Origin: Desertimonas flava | GTDB taxonomy: Bacteria; Actinomycetota; Acidimicrobiia; Acidimicrobiales; Ilumatobacteraceae | Direction of reading: 5' to 3' | Length of the DNA: 64,000 nucleotides | Assembly (NCBI RefSeq): GCF_003426815.1 | Contig: NZ_QKYK01000025.1 | Coordinates: 23,507 to 87,506 of the forward strand | Part shown: positions 1 through 9,684 of the stretch, in pieces | How positions within the stretch are numbered: the first letter of the stretch is position 1 | Layout: every line of letters begins with the position of its first letter | The notes under the pieces: model-generated | The model's input: only the letters and a program-made list of their open reading frames with translations | What the model was told of the DNA's origin: nothing | The model's database searches: none | Translations under genes and position numbers: made by a program

Positions 1-1652
1 GCGTCGTTGGTGCCGTCTCCGGTCATCGCCACGAGGTTGCCGCCGGCCTGCTCGCGCTTGATCAGCGCCATCTTGTCTTCCGGTGTCGCCTCGGCGAGGA
101 AATCGTCGACACCGGCCTCGGCGGCGATCGCCGACGCCGTCAACGGGTTGTCACCGGTGATCATCACGGTGCGGATCCCCATCATGCGGAGGAGGTCGAA
201 GCGCTCGCGCATCCCCGGCTTCACGGTGTCCTTGAGCCGGATCACGCCGAGCACCCGCCACGGCGCACCCTCGCCGCGGCGCTCCGTGACGACGAGCGGG
301 GTGGCGCCCTCTCTGGACACCTGCTCGACGGTCGGGCCCAGTTCGAGCGGTACGGTGCCTCCCGCTTCGCCGACGAAGCGGCGCACGGAGTCTGCCGCGC
401 CCTTACGTACTTGCCGCCCGGACGTGAGGTCGACGCCGGACATGCGGGTCTGCGCAGTGAACGGGACGAGGACCGATCCCGGGTCCTCGACGATCTCGAG
501 ACCGAAGTCGCGCACGGCGAGGTCGACGATCGAGCGGCCTTCGGGGGTCTCGTCGGCCAGCGACGAGACGAGCGCACCCTCGGCCAGCTCTCCGACGCCG
601 ACGCCCGACACCGGGATGAACTCGGCAGCCTGTCGCGAGCCGTAGGTGATCGTGCCCGTCTTGTCGAGCAGCAGCGTCGTCACGTCGCCTGCCGCCTCGA
701 CCGCCCGCCCGGACATGGCGAGCACGTTGCGCTGCACCAGGCGATCCATGCCGGCGATGCCGATGGCGGACAGCAACCCGCCGATGGTGGTGGGGATCAG
801 GCACACGAGCAGGGCGACGAGCACGATGATGTTCTGCTCGGCCCCGGAGTAGATGGCGAAAGGTTGGAGCGTGACGACGGCGAGGAGGAACACGACCGTC
901 AGGCCGGCGAGGAGGATCGACAAGGCGATCTCGTTCGGTGTCTTCTGGCGATCGGCGCCCTCGACGAGAGAGATCATGCGGTCGAGGAACGTCTCGCCCG
1001 GCTTCGCCGTGATGCGCACGACGATCTCGTCGCTGAGCACCCGGGTCCCGCCGGTGACGGCCGAACGATCGCCTCCGGATTCGCGAATCACGGGAGCCGA
1101 TTCGCCGGTGATCGCCGACTCGTCCACGGTGGCGATGCCCTCGACGACGTCGCCGTCACCCGGGATCACCTCGCCGGACGAGACCACACAGAGATCGCCG
1201 ATCTGCAGGTCCGACGACGACCGCTCCTGGATGCCGCCGTCGGCACGCCGGACACGAGCGGTGGTCTGGGCCCGGGTCCTTCGCAGGGTGTCGGCCTGGG
1301 CCTTGCCCCGCCCTTCGGCCATCGCCTCGGCGAAGTTGGCGAACAGCACCGTGAACCACAGCCAGGCGGCGACGAGACCGGCAAAGGCGTTCTGCTGACC
1401 GTCGCTGGAGCCGAGATCACGCAGGAAGAGGATCGTCGTGAGCACCGAGCCGATCTCGACGACGAACATCACCGGGTTGCGAGCCATGACACGCGGATCG
1501 AGCTTGCGGAACGCGTCGACGACGGCCCGCTTGGCGAGGTTCGGGTCGAAGGCGGAACGGCTGGCTGCGGCGCGCCGGCGGGCCTTTGGGGGCCGCTGGG
1601 CAGGAACGGGATCAGGCTGGGGGGCGTCGGGTGCGAATGTGGTCGTCGACAT
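1..1652 (-). CDS. kdpB: KdpB, potassium-transporting P-type ATPase subunit B (3' end outside window)
   Basis: This is the catalytic subunit of the high-affinity KdpFABC potassium pump in the cytoplasmic membrane. About 550 of the usual ~680 residues are present; the C-terminal part lies beyond the left edge. Visible family marks are the actuator motif ITGES near residue 181, the phosphorylation motif LLLDKTGT with the acceptor Asp near residue 330, and the hinge motif TGDGTND cut by the window edge. Membrane segments include [17 protein letters not shown] and a pair around residues 245-290. The ATG at 1652 follows the kdpA stop by 13 bp and a GAGGTGA sequence precedes it. It is the last kdp gene visible; kdpC and any kdpDE would lie further left. 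Confidence 0.96.
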   Translation of the reverse strand, partial: MSTTTFAPDAPQPDPVPAQRPPKARRRAAASRSAFDPNLAKRAVVDAFRKLDPRVMARNPVMFVVEIGSVLTTILFLRDLGSSDGQQNAFAGLVAAWLWFTVLFANFAEAMAEGRGKAQADTLRRTRAQTTARVRRADGGIQERSSSDLQIGDLCVVSSGEVIPGDGDVVEGIATVDESAITGESAPVIRESGGDRSAVTGGTRVLSDEIVVRITAKPGETFLDRMISLVEGADRQKTPNEIALSILLAGLTVVFLLAVVTLQPFAIYSGAEQNIIVLVALLVCLIPTTIGGLLSAIGIAGMDRLVQRNVLAMSGRAVEAAGDVTTLLLDKTGTITYGSRQAAEFIPVSGVGVGELAEGALVSSLADETPEGRSIVDLAVRDFGLEIVEDPGSVLVPFTAQTRMSGVDLTSGRQVRKGAADSVRRFVGEAGGTVPLELGPTVEQVSREGATPLVVTERRGEGAPWRVLGVIRLKDTVKPGMRERFDLLRMMGIRTVMITGDNPLTASAIAAEAGVDDFLAEATPEDKMALIKREQAGGNLVAMTGDGTND

Positions 1653-1665
1653 TCCGTTGGTCACC

Positions 1666-3393
1666 TCAGGACAGCGACAGGTGCTCGAGGATGGGGCCGA
1701 GAGCGAGAGCGGGGAAGAAGGTGAGGCCGGCGACGATGACGATCACGCCGACGACGAGCCCGCCGAACAGCGGGTTGTGCGTCGGCATCGTGCCGCTGGT
1801 GGCAGGGACCCGGGGTTTGGCGGCGAGCGACCCGCCGATGGCGAGCGCCGGGATGATCAAGAAGAAGCGCCCGGCGAGCATCGCCAGGCCCTGCGTGATC
1901 GTGTACCAGTCCGTGCCGGTGCCCTGGTAGGCGAACGCCGAGCCGTTGTTGTTTGCCGCCGAGGCGAAGTTGTAGAGCAGCTCGGACAGTCCGTGGGGCC
2001 CGTCTTGGAACGTTCGGGCACTCTTCAGCAACGTCGAAGCCGCGGCGAACGAGAGCAGCACGATCGGCATCGTCAAGATGTAGAGCGTGAGGAGCTTCAT
2101 CTCGACCGCCTGGATCTTCTTGCCGAGGTACTCGGGTGTTCGTCCGACCATCAAGCCGGCGATGAAGACAGCGAGGAGCGCGAACACGAGCATGCCCATC
2201 AACCCGACCCCGACGCCGCCTGGGGACACCTCTCCGAACATCATGCTGACCATCGGCGCGGTCCCGCCGAGCGGCGTCATCGAGCCGTGCATGCAGTTGA
2301 CCGATCCGTTCGACGTGTTGGTGGTGGACGCCGACCAGACGCCGCAGGCGGCGGCACCGAAACGGACCTCCTTGCCCTCCATGTTCCCGCCCGACTGCGT
2401 GACCGACAGCGACTGGTCCACGCCGGCCATGGTCAACTCGGGGTTGCCGTTCTGCTCGGCGAACACAGCGAGAGCCGTGGCGAGGACGAGCAGCACCGCC
2501 ATCACCCCGATCAGCAGGCGGGACTGGCGGCGGTCCTTGACGAGGTAGCCGAACGCCACGACGAAGGCGAACGGGACGACGAGGATCGACCAGGTCTGGA
2601 CGAAGTTGCTGATCGTGTTGGCGTTCTCGAACGGATGAGCGGAGTTGACGTTGAAGAAGCCACCGCCGTTCGTTCCGAGCTGCTTGATGGCGACCTGCGA
2701 AGCGGCCGGGCCGCCCGGGATCAGTTGCTCGGAGATGCCCGACAGTCGATCGAGTGTCGTCGCGGTGGTCGAACCCCGGAAGTTCTGGATGACGCCTTGC
2801 GACACGAGGACGAGGGCGACCACCATCGAGAGCGGCAGCAGGATGCGAGTGACGGTCCTGGTCAGGTCGACCCAGAAGTTCCCGAGCGTCCGGGATCCGG
2901 TGCGGGTGATCCCGCGGATGATCGCGATCGCGACCGCCATACCGGCGGCCGCCGACACGAAGTTCTGCACCGTCAGGCCGAGCATCTGGCTGAGGTGGCT
3001 CAACGTCATCTCCCCGCCGTACCACTGCCAGTTGGTGTTCGAGACGAAGCTGATCGCGATGTTGAGCGCACCGAACGAGCCGACTCCATCGCGCCCCGTC
3101 GGGTTGAACACGAGAGAACCCTGTAGGCGGAGCATCACGTAGAGCACAACGAGCGACACGATGCTGAACGCGAGGAGCGAGCGCGCGTACGCCGACCAGC
3201 GCTGCTCCCGCCGGTGGTCGACACCCGTGAGGCGATAGATCGTGCGTTCGATGGGCCCGAAGAAGCGATCGAACGGGGCGCTCCCGTCGGGCCTCGAGCC
3301 GTACACCGCCGCCATGTAGCGGCCGAGCGGCGGAACCGTCGCGATCAGGACGAGGACGAGCGCGACGATCGACGTCGTTGCTTGCCAGGACAT
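1666..3393 (-). CDS. kdpA: KdpA, potassium-binding and translocating subunit
   Basis: 575 residues, close to the family's usual ~560. KdpA is the channel-like subunit of KdpFABC and carries the selectivity filter; it is related to Trk/Ktr transporters. The protein has about ten hydrophobic segments, Gly-rich filter-like loops (for example [19 protein letters not shown]) and the family's C-terminal [14 protein letters not shown] region. It starts with ATG directly after the kdpF stop (1-bp gap) and ends 13 bp before kdpB, so the three genes are one transcript with coupled translation. Confidence 0.97.
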   Translation of the reverse strand: MSWQATTSIVALVLVLIATVPPLGRYMAAVYGSRPDGSAPFDRFFGPIERTIYRLTGVDHRREQRWSAYARSLLAFSIVSLVVLYVMLRLQGSLVFNPTGRDGVGSFGALNIAISFVSNTNWQWYGGEMTLSHLSQMLGLTVQNFVSAAAGMAVAIAIIRGITRTGSRTLGNFWVDLTRTVTRILLPLSMVVALVLVSQGVIQNFRGSTTATTLDRLSGISEQLIPGGPAASQVAIKQLGTNGGGFFNVNSAHPFENANTISNFVQTWSILVVPFAFVVAFGYLVKDRRQSRLLIGVMAVLLVLATALAVFAEQNGNPELTMAGVDQSLSVTQSGGNMEGKEVRFGAAACGVWSASTTNTSNGSVNCMHGSMTPLGGTAPMVSMMFGEVSPGGVGVGLMGMLVFALLAVFIAGLMVGRTPEYLGKKIQAVEMKLLTLYILTMPIVLLSFAAASTLLKSARTFQDGPHGLSELLYNFASAANNNGSAFAYQGTGTDWYTITQGLAMLAGRFFLIIPALAIGGSLAAKPRVPATSGTMPTHNPLFGGLVVGVIVIVAGLTFFPALALGPILEHLSLS

Positions 3394-3394
3394 G

Positions 3395-3496
3395 TCAGAA
3401 CCGTTCCGGGAAGGCGATGACGACGATCAGGTACAACACGATCAGGGCGGCGATGCCGAGGCCGATCCAGTTGTCGGCGGCCGATGCGGCGATCAT
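3395..3496 (-). CDS. kdpF: KdpF, small stabilising subunit
   Basis: A 33-residue single-span membrane peptide: a short N-terminus with DNW, then a hydrophobic helix ([18 protein letters not shown]) and the ending PERF. Its length, position directly before kdpA and its late Pro-Glu-Arg-Phe ending fit KdpF, the accessory subunit that stabilises the Kdp complex. Its ATG overlaps the stop of the upstream small gene (ATGA) and its stop lies 1 bp before kdpA. It is too short for ordinary gene-calling cut-offs. Confidence 0.9.
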   Translation of the reverse strand: MIAASAADNWIGLGIAALIVLYLIVVIAFPERF

Positions 3497-3663
3497 GACT
3501 GCGTTCCCGCCGCAGTGGGGTCATGGGCACCACCGAACGCCTCGTGCTCGTCGCCCGAGATGTCAGGCCAGTCGTTCTCGACGATGCGCTCGCACCACGA
3601 GACGTAGGCCGCAGCGAGACCGAAGAACCCGAACACGATGATCGTGGCAATCAGATCGTTCAC
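3493..3663 (-). CDS. small single-span membrane protein heading the kdp operon
   Basis: A 56-residue ORF with a GTG start: one hydrophobic helix (LIATIIVFGFFGLAAAYVSW) followed by CERI and an acidic soluble tail (VENDWPDISGDEHE). Small ORFs with a helix followed by a CxRI-type motif occur upstream of kdpF in other actinobacterial kdp operons; that is a family recollection, not something searched here. Its stop overlaps the kdpF start (ATGA), so it is translationally coupled to the pump genes. No convincing ribosome-binding site sits at a normal distance from the GTG, so translation may be leaderless. A function in stabilising or regulating Kdp is only inferred. Confidence 0.7.
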   Translation of the reverse strand: MNDLIATIIVFGFFGLAAAYVSWCERIVENDWPDISGDEHEAFGGAHDPTAAGTQS

Positions 3664-3807
3664 CTCGATCGATCTATCGATGTGAACCGGGCCGGCGCCG
3701 GAACTTCACGGCTTCTTCACGACCGACGGCCAAATCTTCGCGATTCCTTTGCGCTCATCGACCGCCGGGCTCTCGGGCTCGCCCGTGCCCGCGCCTGAGG
3801 GAGCCGG

Positions 3808-4014
3808 TCAGAGCACCAGGGTGGCGAGGCCCCAGACCGCGCCGACGAGGCCGATCGCGGCCATCAGCATCGACCGGGCGAGCGGCGCCCGATCGAGATC
3901 GCCCTCGGCCTGGGGACGCTCCGGCGGCCGCACGATGGCCATCACGTTGCCGACCAGCAGTGCGCCGCCGAGGGCGAGCAGCAACCAGGCCAACAGATCG
4001 TCGCCGAGGAACAC
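3808..4014 (-). CDS. hypothetical small two-span membrane protein
   Basis: A 68-residue protein with two hydrophobic segments (LLAWLLLALGGALLVGNVMAIV and SMLMAAIGLVGAVWGLATLVL) joined by a charged loop (RPPERPQAEGDLDRAPLAR). I do not recognise the family. The two-helix, charged-loop layout with good codon structure argues that it is real. It lies between the xylulokinase end and the kdp operon, in the same orientation, and could be a separate transcript. Confidence 0.6.
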   Translation of the reverse strand: MFLGDDLLAWLLLALGGALLVGNVMAIVRPPERPQAEGDLDRAPLARSMLMAAIGLVGAVWGLATLVL

Positions 4015-4093
4015 ATCGACAGTCTGCCGGGGTGGCCAGCGCTTGCGATCAGGGCGCGAGCGGTGACAGATCTCTCACGAGGGTCGTGTGATG

Positions 4094-5488
4094 TCAGCCG
4101 TGGGTCGCCGTGCGCCACTCGGCGTACGCCCCACGCACCGCTGCGCCGGCATTCGAGTCGGTGGGCGACGCGACCGACTCGGTGGCGACGGGCCAGTCGG
4201 GCAGCTCGCCGGTGAGCGCCCACGCCGCCTGTCGGGCGGCGCCGACGGCCACGTACTCACCGGGCACGGGAACCGCCACGTCGACCCCGAAGACATCGGG
4301 GGCGATCTCGCGCACGGCTCGTGAGCGCGCGGCACCGCCGATGAGCAGCACGCGAGCCGGCTCGACGCCGACGGCACGGAGCGCATCGAGCCCGTCGGCG
4401 AGACCGCACAGCACGCCTTCGACGGCGGCGCGCGCCACGTTGGCGGCCGTCATGTTCTCCCGGCGCATGCCGTGCAACGATCCCGAGGCGTCCGGCAGCG
4501 CCGGCGTTCGTTCGCCGTCGAGATACGGCAGCATCGTCAGGCCTCCGCTCCCCGGCGAGGCGGTCAGGGCCAGTTCGGCCAGTTCGTCGACGTTCGTGCC
4601 GAGCATCGCCGCGGTGGCGTCGAGGACGCGCGCCGCGTTCAGCGTGCACACCAGCGGCAGGAAGCGGCCCGTGGCGTCGGCGAAGCCGGCCACGGCACCG
4701 GTGGCATCGGAGGATGGCGCGTCGGCGCAGGCGAACACCGTGCCGCTCGTGCCGAGCGACACCACCACGTCACCGGGCCGGAGTCCGAGGCCGAGGGCCG
4801 CTCCCATGTTGTCGCCCGTCCCCGCGGCCACGGCTGCACCGGACGCCGTGGTGCCCACCGTCTCGGCCGGCCCGGCCACCCGCGGCACGATGAGCGACCG
4901 GCCGAAGGCGAGCTCGACGAGATCGGCGCGGTACTCACCCGCGCGCGGCGACCAGTAGCCGGTGCCCGACGCGTCGCCGCGATCGGTCGTCAGGGCGTCG
5001 ATGTCACCGCCACCGAGCAGGCGCCACGTGAGCCAGTCGTGCGGCAGGGCGACGGCGGCGACGCGGCGCGCCGCGTCGGGCTCGTTCCTCGCCAGCCAAC
5101 GCAGCTTCGTCACCGTGAAGCTGGCGACGAGCTCGGACCCGACGGCGTCGCTCCAACAGCCGGGTCCGCCGACCTCGGCGGTGAGCTCGGCGGCCGCACC
5201 GGCCGAGCGGTTGTCGTTCCAGAGCAGGGCCGGACGGACGATCGATCCGCCGGCACTCAGCGTCACCATGCCGTGCTGCTGGCCGGCCACACCGATCGCG
5301 GCGACGGCATCGAGACGGCCGTCGCCGGCGGCCCCGAGGGCGTGCCACCAGTCCTCGGGGTCGGCCTCGGTGCCGTCGCGGTGCGGCGCTCGACCCTCGT
5401 CGACGATCCGGCCGGTCGCCACGTCGCACACGACGACCTTGCACGACTGCGTCGACGAATCGACGCCGGCCACGCGTCGTGCGCTCAT
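4094..5488 (-). CDS. xylB: xylulokinase (FGGY family)
   Basis: 464 residues, typical for xylulokinase, which phosphorylates D-xylulose to D-xylulose-5-phosphate. The N-terminal FGGY fold begins [15 protein letters not shown]; the xylulokinase-type GQQHGM motif and LLWNDNRS follow, then the SLGTSGTVF phosphate loop and the C-terminal IGGAARSRA ATPase strand. I chose the ATG at 5488, which overlaps the stop of the ROK gene (ATGA). An in-frame start 25 codons upstream exists but would lie inside the ROK gene. Coupling to a ROK regulator of XylR type supports a xylose or related pentose role. A xylose isomerase is missing nearby except for a possible relic at 11990. Confidence 0.9.
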   Translation of the reverse strand: MSARRVAGVDSSTQSCKVVVCDVATGRIVDEGRAPHRDGTEADPEDWWHALGAAGDGRLDAVAAIGVAGQQHGMVTLSAGGSIVRPALLWNDNRSAGAAAELTAEVGGPGCWSDAVGSELVASFTVTKLRWLARNEPDAARRVAAVALPHDWLTWRLLGGGDIDALTTDRGDASGTGYWSPRAGEYRADLVELAFGRSLIVPRVAGPAETVGTTASGAAVAAGTGDNMGAALGLGLRPGDVVVSLGTSGTVFACADAPSSDATGAVAGFADATGRFLPLVCTLNAARVLDATAAMLGTNVDELAELALTASPGSGGLTMLPYLDGERTPALPDASGSLHGMRRENMTAANVARAAVEGVLCGLADGLDALRAVGVEPARVLLIGGAARSRAVREIAPDVFGVDVAVPVPGEYVAVGAARQAAWALTGELPDWPVATESVASPTDSNAGAAVRGAYAEWRTATHG

Positions 5489-6675
5489 CGGCCGGCCGCC
5501 ACCCGCGGCTCGTGACGGGCGAGTTCCGCCTCGACCAGGCCGGGAGCGAGCACGGTGTCGCACAGCAGCGCCGCCGCCCCGATCACGCCCGATTGCTCGC
5601 CGCCGACGGCCGCGACGATCTCGAGCTTCGCCGTGGCGAGCGGCAGTGAGCGTTGGTAGACGACCTCACGCACCCCCGCGAGCAGCGACTCACCGGCCAT
5701 CGCCAACGATCCCCCGATCACGATCACACTCGGATTGAGCAGGCTGACCGCAGTGGCGATCACCTCGCCGATCATACGGCCGGCAGCACGCACGAGTTGG
5801 TCGGCGACGACCGACCCCTGCAAGACGAGGTCGGCCACATCGCGGCTGGACCGGGCCGGAATGCCCTGCTCGGCGAGCTGGGCGGCGATCGCCGCCCCGC
5901 TGGCGACCGCTTCGAGGCATCCCGTGTTCCCGCAGCGGCACACTGCATCGGATTCGTGGGGAACGTGGATGTGGCCCATGTCGCCGGCTGCGCCCTGGGC
6001 GCCGCGCCGGACGGCGCCGTCGATCACCATGCCCGAGCCGATGCCGGTGGCGACCTTGACGAACAGGAGGTGATCGACGTCGGAGAAGGCGATGTACCGC
6101 TCACCAAGAGCCATCACGTTCACGTCGTTGTCGACGACCACGGGGCAGCCGAGCCGGCCGCCGACGAAGCCGGCGACGTCGAAGCCGTGCCAGCCGGGCA
6201 TGATCGGCGGGTTGACGGGCCGGCCGGTGGCGAACTCGACCGGGCCGGGCAGGCCGATGCCCATGCCGGCCAGCTCCTCGGGACCACGCCCGATGCGGCG
6301 CAGCATCGATCGGCCGTGATCGACGATCCAGCCGAGGACGTGGCGCGGGCCGCGACCGATGTCGACGTCGATCACCTCGCTGTCGAGCACGCGGGCGGCG
6401 AGGTCGGTGGCGGCGAGACGGACGTGCGTGGCGCCCACGTCGGCGGCGAGCACGACACGCGCGCTCGGATTGAACGCGAAGCGCGTCGGCGGGCGGCCGC
6501 CCGTCGATGCCGCCTCCCCCACCGGCTCGAGCAGCGCCGCGGCCAACAGGGCGTCGAGCCTCTGGGCCACGGCGGCACGGCCGAGTCCGCTGATCTCGGA
6601 GAGCTCGCTACGCGTGCGCGGGCGGCGGTCACGCAGCGCGTGCAACATCGCGCCGGCCCCCGAGACGTTCACCAT
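5485..6675 (-). CDS. ROK-family sugar-responsive repressor (XylR/NagC type)
   Basis: 396 residues. An N-terminal winged helix ([24 protein letters not shown]) is followed by a ROK domain with the ATP-site strand [14 protein letters not shown], the sugar-binding loop and the zinc-binding motif [11 protein letters not shown]. The HTH plus ROK layout is that of NagC/Mlc/XylR repressors rather than of free-standing glucokinases. It is co-transcribed with xylulokinase and divergent from the RbsABC-type transporter; the perfect inverted repeat at 6812-6841 in the shared promoter region is the obvious candidate target. The effector sugar is not determined by the sequence. Confidence 0.9.
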   Translation of the reverse strand: MVNVSGAGAMLHALRDRRPRTRSELSEISGLGRAAVAQRLDALLAAALLEPVGEAASTGGRPPTRFAFNPSARVVLAADVGATHVRLAATDLAARVLDSEVIDVDIGRGPRHVLGWIVDHGRSMLRRIGRGPEELAGMGIGLPGPVEFATGRPVNPPIMPGWHGFDVAGFVGGRLGCPVVVDNDVNVMALGERYIAFSDVDHLLFVKVATGIGSGMVIDGAVRRGAQGAAGDMGHIHVPHESDAVCRCGNTGCLEAVASGAAIAAQLAEQGIPARSSRDVADLVLQGSVVADQLVRAAGRMIGEVIATAVSLLNPSVIVIGGSLAMAGESLLAGVREVVYQRSLPLATAKLEIVAAVGGEQSGVIGAAALLCDTVLAPGLVEAELARHEPRVAAGR

Positions 6676-6811
6676 CGCCGTCCCGTCAGGCGCCCGCCCA
6701 GCGGCCCCTCTCCGATCACGTCGATCTGGTTCATGCGGCCGTCCATCCGGTCCAGGAGGTTCTCACACTCGCCCCGTTGCGGACCATAACGCACTTCTGA
6801 TCCTGATGACG

Positions 6812-6841
6812 GGACTTTTGCTTGACTCTACGCAAAAGTCC
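6812..6841. promoter_or_regulatory. perfect inverted repeat on the transporter promoter, probable ROK operator
   Basis: Ten-base arms GGACTTTTGC and GCAAAAGTCC are separated by ten bases (TTGACTCTAC). The spacer contains a -35-like TTGACT (6822-6827) oriented toward the ABC ATPase gene, so a bound repressor would block it directly; the -10 candidate 17 bp on (CATCGT) is weak. The site is 49 bp before the ATPase start and 137 bp upstream of the ROK start. T-run/A-run half sites about one helical turn apart resemble Mlc/NagC operators. Confidence 0.7.
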
Positions 6842-6889
6842 TGCCATCGTCACGTTCGTGCCTCGGGGGACGGAACGAGCGGCGGAGCG

Positions 6890-8446
6890 ATGAGCGAGTT
6901 GCTGGCCATGCACGGGATCGTCAAGCGATTCCCGGGCGTCGTCGCGCTCAGCGGCGTGGACCTCGACGTCCGGGCCGGTGAGGTCCACTGCCTGCTCGGC
7001 CAGAACGGCGCCGGGAAGTCGACGCTGATCAAGATCCTGTCCGGCGCCTACCAACCCGACGAGGGCACGGTGATCTGGAACGGCGAGCAGGTCACCATCT
7101 CCGGACCCACCGCCGCCCTGCAGCTGGGTGTGGCGACGATCTATCAGGAGCTCGACCTCGTCGACGGACTGTCCGTGGCGGAGAACATCTTCCTCGGCCA
7201 TGAGCGCTCGACGGGCGGACTCGTCCGCCGCGGCGACACCGCGCGCGAAGCGCGAGCCCTGCTCCGCCGCCTCGGCCACGGCGACATCTCGCCCGGTCGT
7301 CTCCTCGGCAGCCTCTCGGCGGCGGCCAAGCAGATCGTCAGCATGGCCCGGGCGCTCTCGTACCACAGCCGCCTCATCGTGATGGACGAGCCGTCGGCCG
7401 TGCTCGACCAGGGCGAGGTGGACAAGCTCTTCCGGGTCATCGACGACCTCACCGCCGAGGGAGTCGCCATCGTCTACATCACGCACCGGCTCGAGGAGAT
7501 CCGGCGCATCGGCGACCGCGTCACGGTGCTCAAGGACGGCGCCACCGTGGCGACCGGGCTGTCGGCCAAGGACACCCCGACGCCCGAGCTGATCCGGCTG
7601 ATGACCGGCCGCTCGATCGAGTACGTGTTCCCCGCGCGACGCGAGCCGGTCACCGGCGCCGCCCCAGTGCTCGAGGTGCACGGTCTGGCCAGCGGGCGGT
7701 CGTTCTCCGACGTGTCCTTCACGGTGCACGCCGGCGAGGTGATCGGGCTCGCGGGTCTCGTGGGCGCCGGCCGGTCCGAGATCGTCGAGACGATCTACGG
7801 AGCGCGGCGACGCTCGGCCGGAACCGTGCTCGTCGACGGCGTCCGGCTGCGCCCCAACTCCGTGCCCGCGGCCGTGCGCGCCGGCGTCGGGCTCGCCCCC
7901 GAGGAGCGCAAGGCGCAGGGGTTGCTGCTCGACGAGGCCGTCTACCGGAACATCACGATGTCGTCGTTGCGGCGCTTTGCCACCGGCGGCTTCGTGAACT
8001 CGCGCCGCGAACGCAACGAGAGCCTCGGGCTGACCCAGTCGCTCGACGTCCGTCCAGCGGGGGTCGACCGCGCCGCGCGCATGCTGTCGGGCGGCAACCA
8101 GCAGAAGATCGTGCTCGCCCGCTGGCTGCTCCACGGATGCCGGGTGCTTCTGCTCGACGAGCCCACTCGCGGCGTCGACGTCGGCGCCCGCTCCGAGCTG
8201 TACGAACTGATCCGCGCGCTCGCCGACTCCGGCGTCGCCGTCGTCGTCGTGTCCAGCGAGATCGAAGAGGTGCTCGGCATCGCCGATCGCGTCCTCGTCA
8301 TCAGCGACGGCCGCGTCGTGCACTCCGGCCCGGCCGACGAGCTGACCGAACCCGCCGTGCTCGACCTGGTGATGACGTCGACCGACCCCGATGCCGCACC
8401 GTCCACCGGTCCCCCCGCATCCGAACCCACGGAGTCGTTCGCATGA
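6890..8446 (+). CDS. sugar ABC transporter ATP-binding protein (RbsA/XylG type)
   Basis: 518 residues with two fused ABC ATPase domains, the layout of RbsA, XylG, MglA and AraG, which power monosaccharide import. Domain 1 has Walker A GQNGAGKSTLIK and signature SLSAAAKQI with Walker B LIVMDEPS. Domain 2 has signature LSGGNQQKIVLARWL, Walker B LLLDEPTRGVDVGA and a non-canonical first loop (GLVGAGRSEIVE), as usual in this family. I chose the ATG at 6890 with GGCGGAG just upstream; the frame is open further upstream but runs across the operator. It overlaps the permease start (ATGA). Confidence 0.93.
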   Translation: MSELLAMHGIVKRFPGVVALSGVDLDVRAGEVHCLLGQNGAGKSTLIKILSGAYQPDEGTVIWNGEQVTISGPTAALQLGVATIYQELDLVDGLSVAENIFLGHERSTGGLVRRGDTAREARALLRRLGHGDISPGRLLGSLSAAAKQIVSMARALSYHSRLIVMDEPSAVLDQGEVDKLFRVIDDLTAEGVAIVYITHRLEEIRRIGDRVTVLKDGATVATGLSAKDTPTPELIRLMTGRSIEYVFPARREPVTGAAPVLEVHGLASGRSFSDVSFTVHAGEVIGLAGLVGAGRSEIVETIYGARRRSAGTVLVDGVRLRPNSVPAAVRAGVGLAPEERKAQGLLLDEAVYRNITMSSLRRFATGGFVNSRRERNESLGLTQSLDVRPAGVDRAARMLSGGNQQKIVLARWLLHGCRVLLLDEPTRGVDVGARSELYELIRALADSGVAVVVVSSEIEEVLGIADRVLVISDGRVVHSGPADELTEPAVLDLVMTSTDPDAAPSTGPPASEPTESFA

Positions 8447-9516
8447 GTGACCTTTCCTCGGGCGATCTGCCGGCCACGGCGTCGCTCGGTCCGACCAACG
8501 CCGGTCCCATCCCCGTCGACGCCGGTGCCGCCCCTGCGGTGTGGACGACGGGTGCGTTCTGGCGCCAGATCGGCCTGCTCGTCGCGTTCGCCGTGCTCTG
8601 CCTCGTGGGCGTGCTGTCGGCTGGAGGACGCTTCGCCAGCGTCGACAACGCCCTCGTCATCCTCCGTTTGGCGGCCATCATCGGCGTGATCAGTGTCGGC
8701 ATGACGTTCGTCATCACCGCCGCCGGGATCGACCTGTCCGTCGGCGCCAACGCCGCGCTGGCATCGGTGATGGCCTCGTCAGTCGGCGTTCAGAAGTGGT
8801 CGAACGACCACCACTGGATCGCCATCGTCGCCGTCGCCCTGTTCTTCGGCGCCCTCGTGGGACTCGTCAACGGCGTACTGATCGCCTATGGCAAGGTCGT
8901 GCCGTTCATCACCACGCTGGCGATGTTGGCCAGCGCCCGTGGCCTCGCCGAGATCAAGTCGAACCGCAAGACGCAGATCGCGGACGTGCGGGCGTTCGAG
9001 GAGTTCTTCAACCGAGCGCCGATCCCCATCCCGTTCACCGGCAAGGCGCTGCCGATGATCGTCGTCGTGTTCGTCCTCGTCGCCGCCGCCGGATGGGTCC
9101 TGCTCAACCGCACGACGTTCGGCCGGCGCACGTTCGCCGTCGGCGGCAACCCCGAGGCTGCCCGCCTCGCCGGCATCAACGTCCGGCGCCACACGGTGTT
9201 GCTCTACGTGCTGCTCGGCGTGTGCTGCGGCATCGCCGCCGTGCTGATCATCGTGCGCACGACCACCGGTAGCGCCACCCACGGTCAGCTCTGGGAACTC
9301 GACGCCATCGCCGCCGTCGTGATCGGCGGGACGCTGCTGTCGGGCGGGCGTGGCTCGATCACCGGGACCGTGATCGGCGTGATCATCTTCTCGACGCTCA
9401 CCAACGTCTTCACGCTCAACAACCTCTCGATCTCGGCACAAAACGTTGCCAAGGGGGCGGTCATCGTGGCGGCCGTGCTGCTCCAGCAGCTCGTGGCGTC
9501 CCGAAGCGACCGTTGA
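8443..9516 (+). CDS. sugar ABC transporter permease (RbsC/XylH type)
   Basis: 357 residues with eight to ten hydrophobic segments. The motif VGMTFVITAAGIDLSVGAN and the cytoplasmic loop TFGRRTFAVGGNPEAARLAGINV are diagnostic of the RbsC/XylH/AraH permease family. The ATG overlaps the ATPase stop by 4 bp. A 168-bp gap with four direct repeats separates it from the binding-protein gene, which probably allows unequal expression. Confidence 0.93.
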   Translation: MSDLSSGDLPATASLGPTNAGPIPVDAGAAPAVWTTGAFWRQIGLLVAFAVLCLVGVLSAGGRFASVDNALVILRLAAIIGVISVGMTFVITAAGIDLSVGANAALASVMASSVGVQKWSNDHHWIAIVAVALFFGALVGLVNGVLIAYGKVVPFITTLAMLASARGLAEIKSNRKTQIADVRAFEEFFNRAPIPIPFTGKALPMIVVVFVLVAAAGWVLLNRTTFGRRTFAVGGNPEAARLAGINVRRHTVLLYVLLGVCCGIAAVLIIVRTTTGSATHGQLWELDAIAAVVIGGTLLSGGRGSITGTVIGVIIFSTLTNVFTLNNLSISAQNVAKGAVIVAAVLLQQLVASRSDR

Positions 9517-9550
9517 CAACAGGACGCCGGTCCACCGACCGGCAGCCATC

Positions 9551-9665
9551 CAACGCCGGCCGCAGGCTCGGCACCACCACAACCACCATGACGCCGGGCG
9601 CACGTTCGGCACACCCAACGCCGGCCGCAGGCTCGGCACATCAACGCCGGCCGCAGGCTCGGCAC
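9551..9665 (+). repeat. three exact 24-bp direct repeats plus one degenerate copy, between permease and binding-protein genes
   Basis: Exact copies (beginning CAACGCCGGCCGCAGG) lie at 9551-9574, 9616-9639 and 9642-9665. A diverged copy lies at about 9588-9612. The last two are 26 bp apart from start to start. Each unit holds GCCGGC and can pair weakly with itself, so the array may act as an intercistronic processing or stability element. It is not a CRISPR array: the spacing is irregular, there are almost no spacers and no cas genes. Confidence 0.8.
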
Positions 9666-9684
9666 ATCAACAAGGAGCTGACCA

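Noticed and set aside
1438..3126. Long plus-strand ORF (562 codons) across kdpA
   Set aside because: Its product is His/Arg/Asp-rich with no domain, while the opposite strand encodes a clear KdpA; it is a GC-rich antisense shadow.
9551..9665. Possible CRISPR array in the transporter operon
   Set aside because: Only three exact copies with gaps of 2 and 41 bp, no regular spacers and no cas genes.
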